Notes: generated from the letters alone by a model not told the origin. A DNA stretch of 34,859 nt from JANXVV01 sp038230975 (GCA_038230975.1 JBBRMF010000020.1:1-34859), one strand, 5' to 3'; shown: positions 1-8,737, counted from the first letter of the stretch. Numbers and translations are program-made.

Positions 1-126
1 AATCACTGGACAGATTGAGCAAAGCGCGGTACACTTTCAATCAATCTCAGGCAGGCTCTCTGAAGACGTGAGGGCGGGCGTTCCGCCAATCTTCGGGGGG
101 TTTTGCAAGAGGCTCTATTATTTAGC

Positions 127-144
127 CGGTTCGCTTGCGAACCG
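127..144. repeat. Short perfect hairpin (8-bp arms)
   Basis: CGGTTCGC at 127-134 pairs perfectly with GCGAACCG at 137-144 across a TT loop. It lies just downstream of the leftward membrane-protein gene ending at 160. It could act as a transcript end, but on the minus strand it is followed by an A-rich stretch and not a T run, so an intergenic palindromic repeat is as likely. Confidence 0.5.
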
Positions 145-159
145 TGTTTTGCCACCATC

Positions 160-834
160 TCAGGGCGTTCGTTTTTTGAACTTCCCAATGCCCCATGCGA
201 TTAAACTGAAAAGAAGGTATCCCCCGGCGTAGAGCCAGACCGTTTGAGACAAGTAGTCATGCATGCCAATGACAAGGGCCGCAGAAATCGGTCCATCAAT
301 GCCTTTCGCCGGACCGACACTGGGATTGCCATATTCCAGTTTGACGTACGTTAGAAACGGCCCTCCAAGCGCGAGAAGCACCGCCAAACAAACCCCAACG
401 GCCTGCGACCTTCGCGAGCGAAGCAAATGACTCCACAACGCTAATCCCAAAATCCATACGGTGATAAACACGATTGACGCCACAGTCATGAGAGACATCG
501 GCAGGCCTGTCAGAATCCCCGCGATCATCGTAAAAGGCCAAGCCGCCGCGATCACCGATCCGGCCACCCGGGGATCTCGCAAAAGAAATGGAAACAGCAG
601 GGCCGATGCCCCAATCTGAATCGTCCACATCAACGGCACCGCAAGGATTTCCGCCGGTTGTGGGAAACTCTTTGTCGCAAAGAACGGTACGCGGGCGGCA
701 GACAGACCCAAGGCCAACATTTGAACCAATAACCAGACGAACAGCGGGGGGAACAGCGAGCGATGGGGCGCGTTGACTGATGGGTTATCAGTTACAACAC
801 GATCGGCTTGAGAAGGGGATTTGGCGCCTCGCAT
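160..834 (-). CDS. Polytopic inner-membrane protein of unknown function
   Basis: The predicted protein has 224 residues. After a hydrophilic N-terminus of about 25 residues it has roughly five or six hydrophobic segments (near residues 28-46, 62-82, 88-108, 112-132, 142-160 and 195-215) and ends in a basic tail (KFKKR), which suggests a cytoplasmic C-terminus. I recognise no family motif. It lies 86 bases downstream of the FtsQ-like gene in the same direction, so co-transcription is possible. The first methionine at 834 is used; the hydrophilic leader could be over-extended. Function is not assigned. Confidence 0.6.
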   Translation of the reverse strand: MRGAKSPSQADRVVTDNPSVNAPHRSLFPPLFVWLLVQMLALGLSAARVPFFATKSFPQPAEILAVPLMWTIQIGASALLFPFLLRDPRVAGSVIAAAWPFTMIAGILTGLPMSLMTVASIVFITVWILGLALWSHLLRSRRSQAVGVCLAVLLALGGPFLTYVKLEYGNPSVGPAKGIDGPISAALVIGMHDYLSQTVWLYAGGYLLFSLIAWGIGKFKKRTP

Positions 835-920
835 GATAGATCAACCTGCGCCTGCTCCGAGAGAGTTTAAAGGCTGGCACGGAACGAACGAAATTCTGCA
901 ATGGCGGATTTGCTTCAATC

Positions 921-1880
921 CTACGGTTCTTCCCGAAGCCCGGCGCTTCGTTCGCCGCCTCGAAGATCTTCGCTGGGGAAGGTCACGCGGTCAAAGCGTA
1001 AATCGACGGCCGAATGACCCGCATCCACACGGTGGTATTTTTCCACGATCCGCTGCATGTATTCCAGCTTCTGATGCCAGGGCACTTCAGCGAACGCATC
1101 CACCGCGCTGCGCGGGCGACCCCAGCGAATCTCCGTGCGGTCGCGAGTCATCAGCACAAGCCATGCCTCTTTAGGGTCGAGCCGACCGTTATAATTATTC
1201 ACGCGGACCGTCTGTACTTCTTCGGCATAGGGCTGGCCGTGCAGCAGTTGCACCATTTCCAAACCGGCGCTCAGATCTTCGCTCACCCAGCGACGGCCTG
1301 GGTCCGGAGGTGGGCGGACGACACCTTCAATCACCCGAATATTCACCCGACCAGCCTGCCCGATCATGATCTTGGACAATTGATTCGCGTTGAAAAGCTC
1401 AGGCAGTTTAATTCCCTCGGCATCCACCAGCGCGTAGACATCGCCGTAGCGCACCAAGGCGACCGGGGCGCGGTAATCGCAATCGATCTCGATCGTATCG
1501 CCGGGCTTCTTCCCGTACGCACGGCGGACTTGCCGTACGTCTTTGATCCACGGATTGTGTTTCAAAATATCATACGCGTTGACGAGCATCTGCTGATCGA
1601 ATGCCGACCGCGCCGTCGGCGGTTGCACGCTGCCGACAATCTGCTCAACCAGAAAATCGCTCATCCACACAGGCCGATTCTTCAACACCACAACTGGCGC
1701 ATCGACGGGGAAGGTCAATTTCTGATCGACATATTGGCGAATAAATGAGTATCCGATGGTTCCGCCGACGATCAAAATGAGCATCAAGGCGATGTTCAGC
1801 GCGATCTTCCGACGAAACCGGATTTGCTCCGGGGCGAGGAGTTTTCGGGGGGCGGGTTTGGACTTCCTATCCTTGGCCAT
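921..1880 (-). CDS. ftsQ: FtsQ/DivIB-like cell-division protein
   Basis: This 319-residue protein has a basic cytoplasmic N-terminus (about residues 1-27), one transmembrane helix (about 28-48) and a large extracytoplasmic part, the bitopic layout of FtsQ/DivIB. A POTRA-like stretch is suggested around residues 85-135, where 'HNPWIKDVRQVRR' resembles the FtsQ pattern of a downstream-facing 'NPWV..A.V.R' segment. It is followed by 'YGDVYALVDAEGIKLP', typical of the beta domain ('..LVD..G..'). FtsQ links early and late divisome proteins and the peptidoglycan machinery. No other division gene is visible nearby, so the call rests on architecture and short motif similarity. A generic POTRA-domain protein remains possible. 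Confidence 0.55.
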   Translation of the reverse strand: MAKDRKSKPAPRKLLAPEQIRFRRKIALNIALMLILIVGGTIGYSFIRQYVDQKLTFPVDAPVVVLKNRPVWMSDFLVEQIVGSVQPPTARSAFDQQMLVNAYDILKHNPWIKDVRQVRRAYGKKPGDTIEIDCDYRAPVALVRYGDVYALVDAEGIKLPELFNANQLSKIMIGQAGRVNIRVIEGVVRPPPDPGRRWVSEDLSAGLEMVQLLHGQPYAEEVQTVRVNNYNGRLDPKEAWLVLMTRDRTEIRWGRPRSAVDAFAEVPWHQKLEYMQRIVEKYHRVDAGHSAVDLRFDRVTFPSEDLRGGERSAGLREEP

Positions 1881-2139
1881 ATTGTCAAAGCTCCCGTCGG
1901 GCGCGTACCACGACCCGTTACTAAGGTTATCGGGTAAGTCCGGAACATCTCTGGAGAATGTTTATCCACATTGTCCCCTCCCCTGCTAGTGGACCTGTAA
2001 ATCTATCCGCTCCCTTTCATAAAAAGCAATTTCGCGATGAAATATCGCCGATGGGGATGGAAAGTGCCGACCGAATCACCTTATTCCGCAGCGGAAGATA
2101 GATCGCCGGACCCTCTACGCATTGGAGGAGGGAACCGGA

Positions 2140-2634
2140 TCACTCTTCATTCGCGATCGCGGTTTCCTGCCAGTATTCTTCGGATCCGATCGTGTCATTG
2201 ATTACGGTAGGATCATCCAAAGCAGCCTTCTGCGGCACCCAGGGTAAATCATGCCGACTATGCCAACCGTCGAATTTCAACGGCACGGTTTCCACTTCGA
2301 CGAAAAAACCATCCAGGTAAACGTATTCCTTCCCCGGTTCAACGGCTTTAAGTAACGTACCCATCCACTCGACCCAGCGAGCGGGATCATCCAACTCCAG
2401 ATCCGTCCCCTTTCTCGCTTCGAGATCCAATGCTGCCAGTTCCGCAAGCGATTCATCTATCTCGACGCCGCGCGCAAATGTAAATGATTTGCGACAATTC
2501 ATGCAGGTGAAAAGCCATCCGCAACCACACCACGGGCAGTCCAGCTGCACCGGCGAGGCGATCAACGAATGCCGACACTTACAAGAGCAAACAAGATCCT
2601 TGTTACTCCGCTCCAGATAAATCGTCTTCGGCAT
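2140..2634 (-). CDS. Zinc-ribbon protein of unknown function
   Basis: This 164-residue soluble protein carries closely spaced cysteine pairs in its first 50 residues: CSCKC near 17-21, CPWCGC near 34-39 and CMNC near 44-47. That pattern fits one or two zinc ribbons. The rest is acidic, with a Trp-rich stretch (WVEWMGTLL) and no catalytic motif that I recognise. It starts 18 bases after the NUDIX gene ends, in the same direction, so the two are probably one transcript. Its role is unknown; zinc-ribbon proteins of this size often bind nucleic acid or proteins, which is only a general expectation. Confidence 0.6.
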   Translation of the reverse strand: MPKTIYLERSNKDLVCSCKCRHSLIASPVQLDCPWCGCGWLFTCMNCRKSFTFARGVEIDESLAELAALDLEARKGTDLELDDPARWVEWMGTLLKAVEPGKEYVYLDGFFVEVETVPLKFDGWHSRHDLPWVPQKAALDDPTVINDTIGSEEYWQETAIANEE

Positions 2635-2652
2635 ACCAGAATCCTATCCGCG

Positions 2653-3204
2653 TTAACCACGGGCCGCTTGCGGCTTGGCAAAGTACAACCCCGAATACAC
2701 CTTCAAATCAATCACTTTCCCCATGCCGCGCTGCTCATCAAGCCAGGCATGAACTTTCTCAAGCGGCACTTCATGCAAGGTGATCTGCTCCGAACCATCC
2801 CCAATCGCGGTGGTTTTTTTCGTCAGACCCGTCGCCCGAAATAATGCGATTATTTCATCGGTGATCCCCGCCGACACCGCGCCCTCGGAAATCCATTCCA
2901 TCTCAGTCGCTTCATAGCCCGTCTCTTCCAGCAATTCTCGCCGCGCGGCCTGCGCTAATTCTTCGGTCTCATGCCCAACCATATCGCCGGCCAATCCTGC
3001 GGGAATTTCAATCACGTTTTTGCCGAGCGGTGGACGCGGTTGTTCGACCAACAAAATCTTCCCCTCATCCGTCACCGCCAGAATTCCAACGATCCCACTG
3101 ATGTTTTTTCGCGCGGCGTATTCCCACGAACCGCGCTTCATCAGTCGAATGTGCTTTCCCTCGGCCACGATTTGGGGTTGATCCGATTCTTTCATGTCGA
3201 ACAC
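2653..3204 (-). CDS. NUDIX hydrolase (ADP-ribose pyrophosphatase-like)
   Basis: This 183-residue protein has 'VIEIPAGL' followed about 20 residues later by 'RRELLEETGYEA', the core of a NUDIX box (REL-EE-TG) that binds the divalent metal in nucleoside-diphosphate-X hydrolases. The PAGL preceding the box is typical of ADP-sugar pyrophosphatases. The region between PAGL and REL has a few extra residues, so the first glycine of the strict consensus is displaced. Expected reaction: cleavage of ADP-ribose or a related nucleotide sugar into AMP and a sugar phosphate; the substrate is not certain. It is divergent from the ABC importer at 3291 and upstream of the zinc-ribbon gene. Start at 3204 or three codons later. 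Confidence 0.85.
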   Translation of the reverse strand: MFDMKESDQPQIVAEGKHIRLMKRGSWEYAARKNISGIVGILAVTDEGKILLVEQPRPPLGKNVIEIPAGLAGDMVGHETEELAQAARRELLEETGYEATEMEWISEGAVSAGITDEIIALFRATGLTKKTTAIGDGSEQITLHEVPLEKVHAWLDEQRGMGKVIDLKVYSGLYFAKPQAARG

Positions 3205-3290
3205 ATTATCCTAAAACAGACCTTCACACGATATTAATGCGGTCATTCACGGCTATATCTGATTGGCGACATCCTTTACAATTCGACCCA

Positions 3291-4331
3291 ATGACTTCCG
3301 TACGCCTGGAACAGATTCATAAGAAATTCGGCGAGACGACCGCTCTGGATCGCATCGATCTTCAAATCAACGCCGGTGAACTTTTCTTCCTGCTTGGCCC
3401 GAGTGGATGCGGCAAAAGCACTTTGCTTCGATTAATCGCCGGGCTGCACGAACCCACAAGCGGCCGCATTTTTTTTAACGATCGAGATGTGACTCCTCTC
3501 GGCACGGATAAACGCAACGCGGTCATGTGCTTCCAAAGTTATGCGCTGTGGCCGCACATGACGGTGCGCGACAACGTGCGGTTCGGGCTCGACGTGCGAA
3601 AAACCGCCGCCGAAGAGGCCCTTCGCCGTGTCGATGAAGTGCTCAAGCTCGTTCAGATGGAGAAACTCGCCGATCGCAAACCCAATCAGCTTTCCGGCGG
3701 CCAGCAGCAGCGTGTTGCGCTGGCAAGAGCGTTGGCGGTGAAGCCCGATTGTCTTTTGCTGGATGAACCGTTATCGAATCTGGATGCGCAGTTACGGCAT
3801 GAGATGCGAAGTGAGATCCGCCGCATCTGCAAAACGACCGGGTTCACGACGATCTACGTCACGCACGATCAAAAAGAAGCCTTAAGTGTTGCGGATCGGA
3901 TTGCCGTGCTGAAGGATGGCAAACTGATTCAGGTTGGCACGCCCGGCGAATTGTATCACTCTCCCAAAACCAGCTTTGTCGCCGGGTTCATCGGGCAGAC
4001 GAATTTACTCCCCGGCATAGTCGTGGACGGGAAAAAAGTCGACACGGCCGCCGGTCGAATCGCCATTCAATCCACCATTCCCAATGGCCGCAGTGTCACG
4101 CTCAGTATTCGCCCGGAACAAATCCGAATCACCAACGGGCAAGTTCCCCCGGGTCGCAATCTGCTGACCGGAAAGGTGAAGGAAACCACATTCCTTGGCG
4201 AGGCCAGCGAACACATACTTGAGATAAACGGGCAATCGCTGAAGGTGATCAGCACCCCACCGCTGTTCACCGTCCCGCAGGATTTAACGGTCGAATTTTC
4301 CCCTGAGGATGTCGTCGTCCTGTACGAATAA
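3291..4331 (+). CDS. ABC importer ATPase, iron(III)/thiamine/polyamine type (FbpC-like)
   Basis: The ATPase subunit of an uptake transporter, 346 residues from the chosen start. It shows Walker A 'GPSGCGKST', Q-loop 'CFQSYALWPHMTV', signature 'LSGGQQQR', Walker B 'CLLLDEP', the D-loop 'SNLDAQL' and the H-loop histidine in 'VTHDQKEA'. A C-terminal TOBE-type domain follows ('LSIRPEQIRI' about residues 270-280), as in FbpC, PotA and ThiQ-related ATPases. The reading frame is open 18 codons further upstream to 3237, but the fold begins at 'MTSVRLEQIHKKFG', so 3291 is preferred. The solute-binding protein gene follows after 15 bases, giving a complete importer with the permease at 5802. Confidence 0.92.
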   Translation: MTSVRLEQIHKKFGETTALDRIDLQINAGELFFLLGPSGCGKSTLLRLIAGLHEPTSGRIFFNDRDVTPLGTDKRNAVMCFQSYALWPHMTVRDNVRFGLDVRKTAAEEALRRVDEVLKLVQMEKLADRKPNQLSGGQQQRVALARALAVKPDCLLLDEPLSNLDAQLRHEMRSEIRRICKTTGFTTIYVTHDQKEALSVADRIAVLKDGKLIQVGTPGELYHSPKTSFVAGFIGQTNLLPGIVVDGKKVDTAAGRIAIQSTIPNGRSVTLSIRPEQIRITNGQVPPGRNLLTGKVKETTFLGEASEHILEINGQSLKVISTPPLFTVPQDLTVEFSPEDVVVLYE

Positions 4332-4346
4332 AATCATCAAACCTTC

Positions 4347-5753
4347 ATGCGTCGATACCTTTTCATCTTCCTGTTCTTCGTCACGCTGGTGACGCCATTC
4401 CTCCTGCGCTTGGGAATGGGAAAATCCTCCAATGTCACGGTCGGTGGAAAATCCGATACCGTGATTATCATCAGCGCTCACTTTGAAGGCATTCGCCGTG
4501 AGTTCGCCGAGGCATTTACCGAATGGCATCGACAGAAATTCGGCAAACCCGCCTACGTCGATTACCGATTCTACGGCGGCAGCGACACCGTCAAATATCT
4601 TGACGATATCGCCCGCGCCAAAGCTCCGATCGATGTCGATTTAGTCTGGGGAGGCGGCGACTATCTTTTCGACCAGCAACTCAAAAAGCCTGGCTACCTT
4701 GAACCGGTTCAACTCGATGCAAACGTGATGGCCGCCGCGTACCCCAAGCCCGATCTGAACGGTGTGGCTCTGTACGATCAATCAAAACCGCCAGCATGGT
4801 TTGGATCAGCCCTGTCGAGCTTCGGAATTTTGTACAACAAAGACGTTCTGAAATACCTCGGCGTACCAGAACCCAAAACTTGGCGAGACCTGGCCGATGC
4901 AAAGTATCGCGGTTGGCTCGTCATGGCCGACCCAACCCGCAGCGCGTCGGCCAAGACCGTTTTCATGGTTATCACCGAGCGCGCCATGGCCGACGTCAAA
5001 GCCGCCGGTCGCAGCGAAGACGAAGGCTGGGCCGACGGCATGGGCCTCGTCCGCCAACTTGCTGCCAACGCACGACTATTCACCGGCAGCAGCGAAGCCA
5101 TCCCCGGCATCGTCGCCAGCGGTGATGCCGCGGCCGCCATGTGCATCGATTTTCATGGCCGCGCGCAAGTCGACGCCATCGGCGAAGCTCGCATGGGATA
5201 TATCGAACCGATTGGTGCCACTGCGATTAACCCTGACCCCATTGCTCTCGTGAAAGGAGCACCCCATCGCGTACTTGGGATTCACTTCATCGAGTTCGTC
5301 CTGAGTGAGCGAGGCCAACGTCTCTGGAACATTCGCCCGGGCGCGCCCGGCGGTCCCAAAGAAACAGCCCTACGGCGATTGCCGATTGTCCCGTCGGTCT
5401 ACGCTCAAGCCGAAGACTTCACTGACAAAGTAAAACCGTTTCAGCAAGCCGGCGGTTTCAATACGTCATCGGCTCGCAAGAAAACCTTCACCGTACTCGG
5501 GGAATTGATCGAATTTTCGTGCATCGATCTTCTTGATGAACTGCGCGAAACGCGCGCTTCGATACTCTCGTCACCGCGGGCGGCAGAGTTAGATGCAAAG
5601 CTCGGTCGATTCCCGTTCGATCAGAAAGAGGCGATCAGACGCGCTTCGGAATGGACCGCCGCGCCTCCCGCCATGCGACTTGAATTGCAGAGAAAGTGGA
5701 CGGACGAATTCCGCACGGAGTATCGAAAATTGCGAGAGGAGGCTGGACGCTAA
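4347..5753 (+). CDS. ABC importer solute-binding protein (family 1, Fe(III)-type)
   Basis: This 468-residue exported protein has a hydrophobic signal segment at residues 3-21 with basic residues at its start. The motif 'VIIISAHFEGIRREFAEAF..W' followed by 'VDLVWGGGDYLFDQQ' and 'YNKDVLKYLGVPEPKTWRDL' is typical of periplasmic binding proteins of the iron(III)/thiamine/2-aminoethylphosphonate group. It is longer than usual for the family (about 330-360): the extra 100 or so C-terminal residues are helical and charged ('RRASEWTAAPPAMRLELQRK'). It sits between its ATPase and permease genes. The ligand cannot be read from the sequence; ferric iron or a small phosphonate/vitamin are possible. Confidence 0.87.
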   Translation: MRRYLFIFLFFVTLVTPFLLRLGMGKSSNVTVGGKSDTVIIISAHFEGIRREFAEAFTEWHRQKFGKPAYVDYRFYGGSDTVKYLDDIARAKAPIDVDLVWGGGDYLFDQQLKKPGYLEPVQLDANVMAAAYPKPDLNGVALYDQSKPPAWFGSALSSFGILYNKDVLKYLGVPEPKTWRDLADAKYRGWLVMADPTRSASAKTVFMVITERAMADVKAAGRSEDEGWADGMGLVRQLAANARLFTGSSEAIPGIVASGDAAAAMCIDFHGRAQVDAIGEARMGYIEPIGATAINPDPIALVKGAPHRVLGIHFIEFVLSERGQRLWNIRPGAPGGPKETALRRLPIVPSVYAQAEDFTDKVKPFQQAGGFNTSSARKKTFTVLGELIEFSCIDLLDELRETRASILSSPRAAELDAKLGRFPFDQKEAIRRASEWTAAPPAMRLELQRKWTDEFRTEYRKLREEAGR

Positions 5754-5754
5754 T

Positions 5755-5792
5755 CCTCTCCCCTCCCCCCGGAGTACCAGAGGGAGGGGACC
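5755..5792. repeat. C-rich/G-rich intergenic palindrome
   Basis: Between the binding-protein stop and the permease start, TCCCCTCCC (5759-5767) is the reverse complement of GGGAGGGGA (5782-5790). It resembles the much longer hairpin at 30557-30602, whose stem also has CCCC-TT-CCCCC facing GGGGG-AGGGG. It could reduce downstream expression in the transporter operon or simply be a dispersed repeat. Confidence 0.45.
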
Positions 5793-5801
5793 AGAAATAC
5801 A

Positions 5802-7541
5802 ATGCGATTGATCCGACAATATTCCATCTTCATCTTACTCCTCATCGCCTTCGCGATATTTCTGCTTTGGCCGATCAGTCGCGTGCTGCAGGTCGCATTC
5901 TTCGGTATCGGTGAAGCCGGCAAACCCGGAGCATTTACCTGGACTTACATTGCCGCCGTATTTCAGGATCACGAATTTCGTTCCGGACTTCTGAACAGCG
6001 CAACCATCGCCGTGTCCGTCACGATACTTTGCCTGCTGATCAGTGTTCCGCTGGCGCTTCTCTCCACGAGGTTGAACTTTTGGGGAAAGGGGATTGCCAA
6101 CGCCCTTCTGCTCGTGCCGTTGATTTTACCGCCATTTGTCGGCGCGATCGGCATGCGGCAAATTCTCGGCCGGTTCGGCGTCCTCACCAGCCTCGCGCAA
6201 CATGTTGGTCTCGTTGCGGCAAACTCGCCCGTGGATTGGCTCGGCAAGGCGCGGCTATTCGGCATTGTTCTCATCGAAGCGCTAAGCCTCTACCCAATCC
6301 TTTATCTGAACGTGTCGGCAGCATTGGCAAACCTCGACCCGGCGATGGAACAAGCTGCCGCCAATCTTGGCGCTTCGCGATGGACCATTTTCCGAAAGAT
6401 CACTTTGCCCCTCATGCGGCCAGGGTTATTCGCCGGTGGCACGATCGTGTTGATCTGGAGCTTTACCGAACTCGGCACGCCGTTGATGTTCGATTACTAC
6501 CACGTCACGCCGGTGCAGATTTTCAATCGCATCACGCAAGTGCAGGGAAACCCGCTACCTTATGCCCTGGTCGTCGTGATGTTGGTGACCAGCATCCTGT
6601 TGTATATCGTCGGTAAACTCTTACTTGGCCGTCGACAAGATGCCGCTGTCACGAAGGCATCCACTCAGGGAAATGCCATACAGATTGGCTTCGTCAAAAG
6701 CCTTCCGGTACTCGCGGCGTTTCTAGTGGTCAGCGGCCTTGCCCTGCTCCCGCATATCGGTGTGATTCTCTTCAGCATCAGCGGTGTCGGTGCGTGGTAT
6801 CAATCCGCGCTGCCCAAAGTATTCACGGCGCAACATTACATCCATGGCCTCTCCCATGAAACGGCACTGCCCTCAGTCATTATGAGCGTGAAGTATGCCA
6901 GTTTAAGCACGGTGATCGATCTGGCGTTAGGGTTGACGATCGCCTGGCTGCTGGTTCGTTCGAGCCTGCGTGGTCGACAGATACTCGATAATCTTTCGAT
7001 GCTCCCAATGGCGGTGCCGGGCTTGGTGCTGGCGTTCGGTTATCTCGGTATCAGTCTGCAAATGCAGACTTGGCTCGCGCATTGGCCAACGCTCCGCAAT
7101 CTGGTCAACGTGCAGGAAAACCCGACGCTACTTCTCGTGATCGCCTACGCCATGCGGCGACTACCCTACGTCGTCCGCAGCGCCGTCGCCGGGCTGGAAC
7201 AAACGCCCGTCGATCTTGAACTTGCCGCACGAAATCTCGGCGCATCAAACTCTATGACGATGTGGCGAATCACCCTCCCGCTGATCGCCGCCAACTTGAT
7301 CGCCGGCGGGTTGCTGGCGTTCGCCTTTGCCATGCTGGAGGTCAGTGACTCCCTGATTCTGGCCCAGCGAACCGCCTACTGGCCCATCACCAAAGCGATC
7401 TACGAACTATTTCAACGCCTGCGTGATGGCCCGTACATCGCAAGCGCGCTCGGTGTATGGGCAATGGCTTTGCTGATGCTTACGATCCTGTCGGCAAATT
7501 CACTGCTGGGAAAAAAGATGGGTGCGATTTTCAGGGTCTGA
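5802..7541 (+). CDS. ABC importer permease, two fused membrane domains (FbpB-like)
   Basis: This 579-residue integral membrane protein has about twelve hydrophobic segments arranged as two repeats, each with a binding-protein-dependent transport EAA loop: 'EQAAANLGASRWTIFRKITLP' in the first half and 'ELAARNLGASNSMTMWRITLP' in the second. Such fused double permeases are standard in the iron(III)/thiamine/AEP importers (FbpB, ThiP). Each EAA loop docks the ATPase encoded at 3291. The start at 5802 follows the binding-protein gene by 48 bases, a gap filled by a palindrome. This completes a three-gene importer with the order ATPase, binding protein, permease. Confidence 0.92.
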   Translation: MRLIRQYSIFILLLIAFAIFLLWPISRVLQVAFFGIGEAGKPGAFTWTYIAAVFQDHEFRSGLLNSATIAVSVTILCLLISVPLALLSTRLNFWGKGIANALLLVPLILPPFVGAIGMRQILGRFGVLTSLAQHVGLVAANSPVDWLGKARLFGIVLIEALSLYPILYLNVSAALANLDPAMEQAAANLGASRWTIFRKITLPLMRPGLFAGGTIVLIWSFTELGTPLMFDYYHVTPVQIFNRITQVQGNPLPYALVVVMLVTSILLYIVGKLLLGRRQDAAVTKASTQGNAIQIGFVKSLPVLAAFLVVSGLALLPHIGVILFSISGVGAWYQSALPKVFTAQHYIHGLSHETALPSVIMSVKYASLSTVIDLALGLTIAWLLVRSSLRGRQILDNLSMLPMAVPGLVLAFGYLGISLQMQTWLAHWPTLRNLVNVQENPTLLLVIAYAMRRLPYVVRSAVAGLEQTPVDLELAARNLGASNSMTMWRITLPLIAANLIAGGLLAFAFAMLEVSDSLILAQRTAYWPITKAIYELFQRLRDGPYIASALGVWAMALLMLTILSANSLLGKKMGAIFRV

Positions 7542-7569
7542 TCGAAGTTGACCCGACCCGACCCGAGAC

Positions 7570-7594
7570 GTATATTCATCGTATATACAGGAGG
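7570..7594 (+). promoter_or_regulatory. Likely mazEF operator and strong ribosome-binding site
   Basis: GTATAT (7570-7575) and ATATAC (7583-7588) form an inverted repeat centred 20 bases before the antitoxin start, a usual position for the site bound by a MazE-type antitoxin in autoregulation. AGGAGG (7589-7594) ends five bases before the ATG at 7600, an excellent Shine-Dalgarno site. Operator function is inferred from position and symmetry. Confidence 0.5.
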
Positions 7595-7599
7595 CTCCT

Positions 7600-7848
7600 A
7601 TGGCATCTACCGTTCAGAAGTGGGGCAATAGTTTAGGGATTCGCATCCCCAAATCCATCGCCGAGCAGGTTGATCTAAAAAACGGGACGGAGATCGAGTT
7701 CCAAACCGATGGCGGCGTGCTTACCGTGCGGCCACGCCGCAAGCTCCGGAGAAAATGCAAGCTCGCGGACTTGTTAGCCCAGATGAAGCCGGAGCATCGC
7801 CACGGCGAGCTGTTCAAGGGCGGCCCCAAAGGCAGGGAGCTTATATGA
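7600..7848 (+). CDS. mazE: MazE-type antitoxin (AbrB/SpoVT fold)
   Basis: This 82-residue protein opens with 'STVQKWGNSLGIRIPKSIAEQ', the swapped-hairpin AbrB/MazE DNA-binding signature (K-W-G-N-S-x-G-I-R-I-P). The following beta segment is 'GTEIEFQTDGGVLTVRP'. The C-terminal half, basic then 'LADLLAQMKPEHRHGELF', matches the flexible toxin-neutralising tail of MazE proteins. Its stop overlaps the toxin start (ATGA at 7845-7848), the usual coupling of such pairs. It is expected to neutralise the toxin encoded next and to repress its own promoter through the inverted repeat at 7570-7588. Confidence 0.92.
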   Translation: MASTVQKWGNSLGIRIPKSIAEQVDLKNGTEIEFQTDGGVLTVRPRRKLRRKCKLADLLAQMKPEHRHGELFKGGPKGRELI

Positions 7849-8216
7849 GCTATCGGGCCTACCATCCGAAACGCGGGGACTTGGTACACCTTAATTTTTC
7901 CCCCTCGGCCGGACACGAGATGGCGGATCGGCATTATGCGATCGTGCTGAGCCCCACCGCATATAACCGAAAGACCGGCATGGCGATCGTGTGCGCGATC
8001 ACAAGCCGCGTGCGCGGCGGACCCTTCGAGGTGGCGGTGCCCGCCGGGTTACTACCGGACAAGAAATTGCTCGGTAAGGTTGAAAGCGTCATCGTTGCGG
8101 ATGCCGTCCGTCAAGTAGACTATCGTGAACGAGAGCTTGAATTTGTCATCGAAGCTCCTGCGGCCATCCTCGACAAAGTCGTGGATAGGCTTCTCGCTGT
8201 GATTGAAGATGAATGA
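7845..8216 (+). CDS. mazF: MazF-type endoribonuclease toxin
   Basis: This 123-residue protein belongs to the MazF/PemK family: it has 'PKRGDLVHLNFSPSAGHEMADRHYAIVLSP' spread over residues 8-37 (family pattern RGD.....P..G.E....RP..V.S), 'AIVCAITSR' and a C-terminal 'DAVRQVDYRER' that matches the conserved 'D.....D..R' region. MazF toxins cut mRNA at short single-stranded motifs and stop growth until antitoxin returns. I chose the ATG at 7845, which overlaps the antitoxin stop, although the frame is open to 7755. The pair looks intact. Confidence 0.92.
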   Translation: MSYRAYHPKRGDLVHLNFSPSAGHEMADRHYAIVLSPTAYNRKTGMAIVCAITSRVRGGPFEVAVPAGLLPDKKLLGKVESVIVADAVRQVDYRERELEFVIEAPAAILDKVVDRLLAVIEDE

Positions 8217-8334
8217 CAAGGGAATGGCTTGGTGCCGCCGAACTTCCATTGGATCACGGCTTCGAGCGGCATCGGCCAGTGTGGCAAGCGCACGTTGTGC
8301 GGTGCAGACGTCCCGCGATCGAGAAGAGGGCCGC

Positions 8335-8678
8335 GTGAGCGGCTACGCACGATCCAAGGACCGCAGTGGGGAATATCTCGACGAGCTTCGGCCGGGACAT
8401 CCGCCGTTCCGAGCCCCGAAGCGCGTCTACGACGCGGCCATTGACGTTCTCTTGAAAGCGCGGGAGCCCTTGGCCTTCGAGCGGTGGCGGGAAGGGTTAC
8501 CGTCGCGCGGGTTGAGCCAAAACTACCGGAATACCTGCTCCGCGTGATCATTCGGTACTGGCGGTTGAAGTCACTGATCCAGAAGATCGGCACCGAGTAT
8601 CGCATCCAACCCGACGCAGCGCATACGTTTCGCAACTCGGCAATGAAAGTCTGGACCGACCTGCCGCAACGGAAATGA
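8335..8678 (+). pseudogene. Small frameshifted gene after mazEF, winged-helix-like
   Basis: Two open frames appear to be halves of one protein. A GTG at 8335, preceded by AGAGGG, starts 'SGYARSKDRSGEYLDELRPG', continuing through 'APKRVYDAAIDVLLKAREPLAFER' in one frame. From about 8484 another frame continues 'EPKLPEYLLRVIIRYWRLKS' and then 'LIQKIGTEYRI' before stopping at 8678. The joined pattern (helix, 'PLAFE', helix, 'LRV.IR.W...LIQK.G..Y') looks like a small winged-helix domain. A one-base loss (or two-base gain) near 8475-8495 would explain the switch. It follows the toxin by 118 bases. A sequencing error rather than a real mutation is possible. Confidence 0.5.
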
Positions 8679-8679
8679 A

Positions 8680-8706
8680 AGAGGCCCCCCGCGCCGGGGA
8701 GCCTCT
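8680..8706 (-). terminator. Transcription terminator after ahcY
   Basis: A strong hairpin pairs 8680-8685 with 8701-8706 and 887-90 with 96-99 of the same block (one mismatch, GCGCC loop). Read on the minus strand it is followed by TTTCATTTCC, moderately T-rich, 31 bases after the ahcY stop at 8738. It also lies two bases beyond the plus-strand frameshifted gene and could serve both directions. Confidence 0.65.
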
Positions 8707-8737
8707 ATGGTGGGTTGCTTCGTACAGCCGGCGGCGT

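Noticed and set aside
3..188. 61-codon minus-strand frame at the window edge
   Set aside because: Arg/Pro/Ser-rich, crosses a hairpin at 127-144 and overlaps the end of the membrane-protein gene; no support as a gene.
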